The notes below the pieces were generated by a model. The model was given only the letters and a program-made list of their open reading frames with translations. It was not told where the DNA came from and ran no database searches. Made by a program: the position numbers and the translations under genes. From NCBI RefSeq assembly GCF_900116855.1, contig NZ_UETD01000010.1, forward strand, positions 62,001 through 126,000: a DNA stretch of 64,000 nt, read 5' to 3'. Positions 62,729 to 64,000 of this stretch are shown here, piece after piece (position 1 is the first letter of the stretch; each line of letters starts with the position of its first letter). The DNA comes from Ruminococcus flavefaciens (GTDB lineage: Bacteria > Bacillota > Clostridia > Oscillospirales > Ruminococcaceae).

Positions 62729-63679
62729 GTGGGGACAGCTAAGAAAATAGGCGCAATAGCGCTGCTTATAGGCGCTTTCGCAGGCTTTGACCTTGCGATA
62801 TACGGCTTTTTTACAAAGCGCTGCATAGACACCTCCAGCGAGGAGATGAAGTGCTATTCCGTGGAGCTCCACCGCTATATGCCATTTGAGGAGGGCTCTG
62901 AGGCGGTAAAGGCGGACACGGAGCTGAGACTATCGGGAGACCTTCCCGTGCTGGACGGTGCAGCGGCTCTCTATCCCGTGTTCTCGGGAGTGGTGAACTC
63001 GGTCTATCCAGAGGACTGTGTTCACTTTGAGAACGGTGAGTTCACTGCGGACAGCGCCCTCCACTACACCAACACCATAGGCGCTTACAAGGCGGTGGCG
63101 GACGGCGATGCGGATATCATATTCTGCGCAAAGCCAAACGACGAACAGCTTGCCTACGCCGAAGAAAAGGGCGCAGAGCTGGAAATGGTGCCCATAGGCA
63201 GAGAGGCTTTCGTTTTTATCGTAAATGAGCGCAATCCCGTGGACGGTCTCACCTCGGAGCAGGTCAGGGATATATTCTCGGGCGGGATAAAGAGCTGGTC
63301 GGAGGTAGGCGGCGAGCACCTGCCCATAGAAGCGCTGTCCCGAAACAAGGGCAGCGGCAGTCAGACCACCATGGACAAATTCATGGCAGGACGGGAGCAG
63401 AAGCAGAGCCCCTTCGGTATTTTCGGCAGGTCCATAGGCTATTCATTCAGGTATTACGCCGAGAACATGACGGACGGCGGCGTGAAGCTTCTGGCGCTGG
63501 ACGGAGCGTATCCCGACAGAGAGCATATCGCCGACGGTTCGTACCCCCTTGCAAGCAGCTTTTACGCGATATACCGCAGGGATAACGACAACGAGCAGGT
63601 GCCTGTGCTCATTGACTGGCTACTGTCCGATGAGGGGCAGTCTCTGGTGGAGCAGGCGGGATATGTGCCTATTGACTGA
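62729..63679 (+). CDS. PstS-like substrate-binding protein, membrane-anchored
   Basis: The 316-residue protein starts at the GTG at 62729, 7 bp after GGGAGG. An N-terminal uncleaved-looking helix (IGAIALLIGAFAGFDLAIYGF) anchors it; no lipobox is seen. The periplasmic-binding fold has the phosphate-type loops SGDLPVLDGAAALYPV and RNKGSGSQTTMDKF, and ends PVLIDWLLSDEGQSLVEQAGYVP. No permease or ATPase genes adjoin, so it may be a sensor rather than a transporter subunit. Confidence 0.8.
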   Translation: MGTAKKIGAIALLIGAFAGFDLAIYGFFTKRCIDTSSEEMKCYSVELHRYMPFEEGSEAVKADTELRLSGDLPVLDGAAALYPVFSGVVNSVYPEDCVHFENGEFTADSALHYTNTIGAYKAVADGDADIIFCAKPNDEQLAYAEEKGAELEMVPIGREAFVFIVNERNPVDGLTSEQVRDIFSGGIKSWSEVGGEHLPIEALSRNKGSGSQTTMDKFMAGREQKQSPFGIFGRSIGYSFRYYAENMTDGGVKLLALDGAYPDREHIADGSYPLASSFYAIYRRDNDNEQVPVLIDWLLSDEGQSLVEQAGYVPID

Positions 63680-63768
63680 TTATTCTCAAAAACCTGTCGC
63701 ACAGTGTGCTTAAAAATGACATTATTGACGAAACAGCGGACTTTGTCCGCTATTTCTCATCATGGGTA

Positions 63769-63797
63769 TTGACAAACTATGTCGTTTGATGTACAAT
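63769..63797 (+). promoter_or_regulatory. secA promoter
   Basis: TTGACA and TACAAT are spaced by 17 bp, about 80 bp before the secA start. Confidence 0.8.
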
Positions 63798-63878
63798 ATA
63801 TTATGTGTATTTATACAATGTATCAGACCTACACTATAATAATGAATAATGTAAAATAATGTAAAGGCGGAAAACAAA

Positions 63879-64000
63879 ATGGGTTTATTCAAAAACATTT
63901 TCGGTCCTAACGCTTACTCAAACCGCGAGCTGAAGCGCATAGAGCCTATTAAGAATAAAGTACTGGAGCTGGAAGAGGAATACGGTGAGCTCTCTGATGC
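63879..64000 (+). CDS. secA: Preprotein translocase ATPase SecA, 5' end only
   Basis: The first 40 codons are present and the gene runs off the window. The N-terminus GLFKNIFGPNAYSNRELKRI and the following KVLELEEEYGELSD match SecA, the ATPase that drives proteins through SecYEG. AAAGGCGG lies upstream. Confidence 0.9.
   Translation, partial: MGLFKNIFGPNAYSNRELKRIEPIKNKVLELEEEYGELSD

Overview
The window looks like a chromosomal segment of a fibre-degrading gut or rumen Firmicute of the genus Ruminococcus (family Oscillospiraceae). The reasons are three secreted proteins carrying type I dockerin modules (a cellulosome signature), Thr-rich linkers, a BspA-like surface protein, a spore small acid-soluble protein, PASTA/IreB signalling components, D-lactate dehydrogenase, and consistently strong GGAGG ribosome binding sites. 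The species cannot be fixed from the sequence alone. No rRNA, tRNA, CRISPR array, transposase or integrase was seen.

Layout. 0-9 kb (mostly minus strand): a zinc-ribbon/PASTA protein whose kinase domain has lost its catalytic residues, a long coiled-coil membrane protein, then a proA / dCMP deaminase / proB / 2-hydroxyacid dehydrogenase / membrane protein run. 9-13 kb (plus): a PhoB/PhoR-like two-component system followed 9 bp later by a rhodanese-PP-loop fusion, then an alpha/beta SASP. 13-29 kb: a degenerate ABC-ATPase-like protein, XRE regulator, degV, trmL, ruvX, pyrD-pyrK, a DUF1836 regulator, an ArsR metal sensor with an amidohydrolase, an APH-fold sugar kinase, the UPF0210/UPF0237 pair, a PHP phosphatase, and an Lrp / aminotransferase / ispE operon. 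29-42 kb: DUF1508, ribonuclease Y with a long leader, a dockerin M6 protease with an O-antigen-ligase-like membrane protein, ferredoxin, DUF1540, an Asp-rich DUF6583-like protein, coaBC and D-lactate dehydrogenase.

42-53 kb is the extracellular region: a divergent pair of cellulosomal proteins (a GH127-like arabinofuranosidase and a CotH-kinase-like protein, both dockerin-bearing), then a BspA-like LRR protein followed by a 31-residue peptide gene too short for routine gene calling. 53-60 kb holds the most distinctive regulatory locus. A one-piece regulator fuses a LacI-type ligand-binding domain to a LytTR DNA-binding domain. It faces a secreted protein of unknown family across an array of five direct repeats with a 19-20 bp period, one of which matches the LytTR consensus exactly. 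A second, different array (three repeats, 20-21 bp period) precedes a CwlD-like amidase. OhrR, a TSCPD protein, a GH25 lysozyme, IreB and a phosphopantetheinyl transferase follow. 60.8-63.7 kb is a run of small membrane proteins, including a tandem duplication that carries its own promoter, ending in an orphan PstS-like protein. The window closes in the 5' end of secA.

Intergenic DNA carries several palindromic repeat families. A 187-bp element occurs twice in opposite orientation about 42 kb apart, and its differences fall only in a hairpin loop or as a compensatory base-pair change. A second hairpin-rich family occurs at 14.6 and 57.4 kb. No computation was run; all family calls rest on motifs read by eye.
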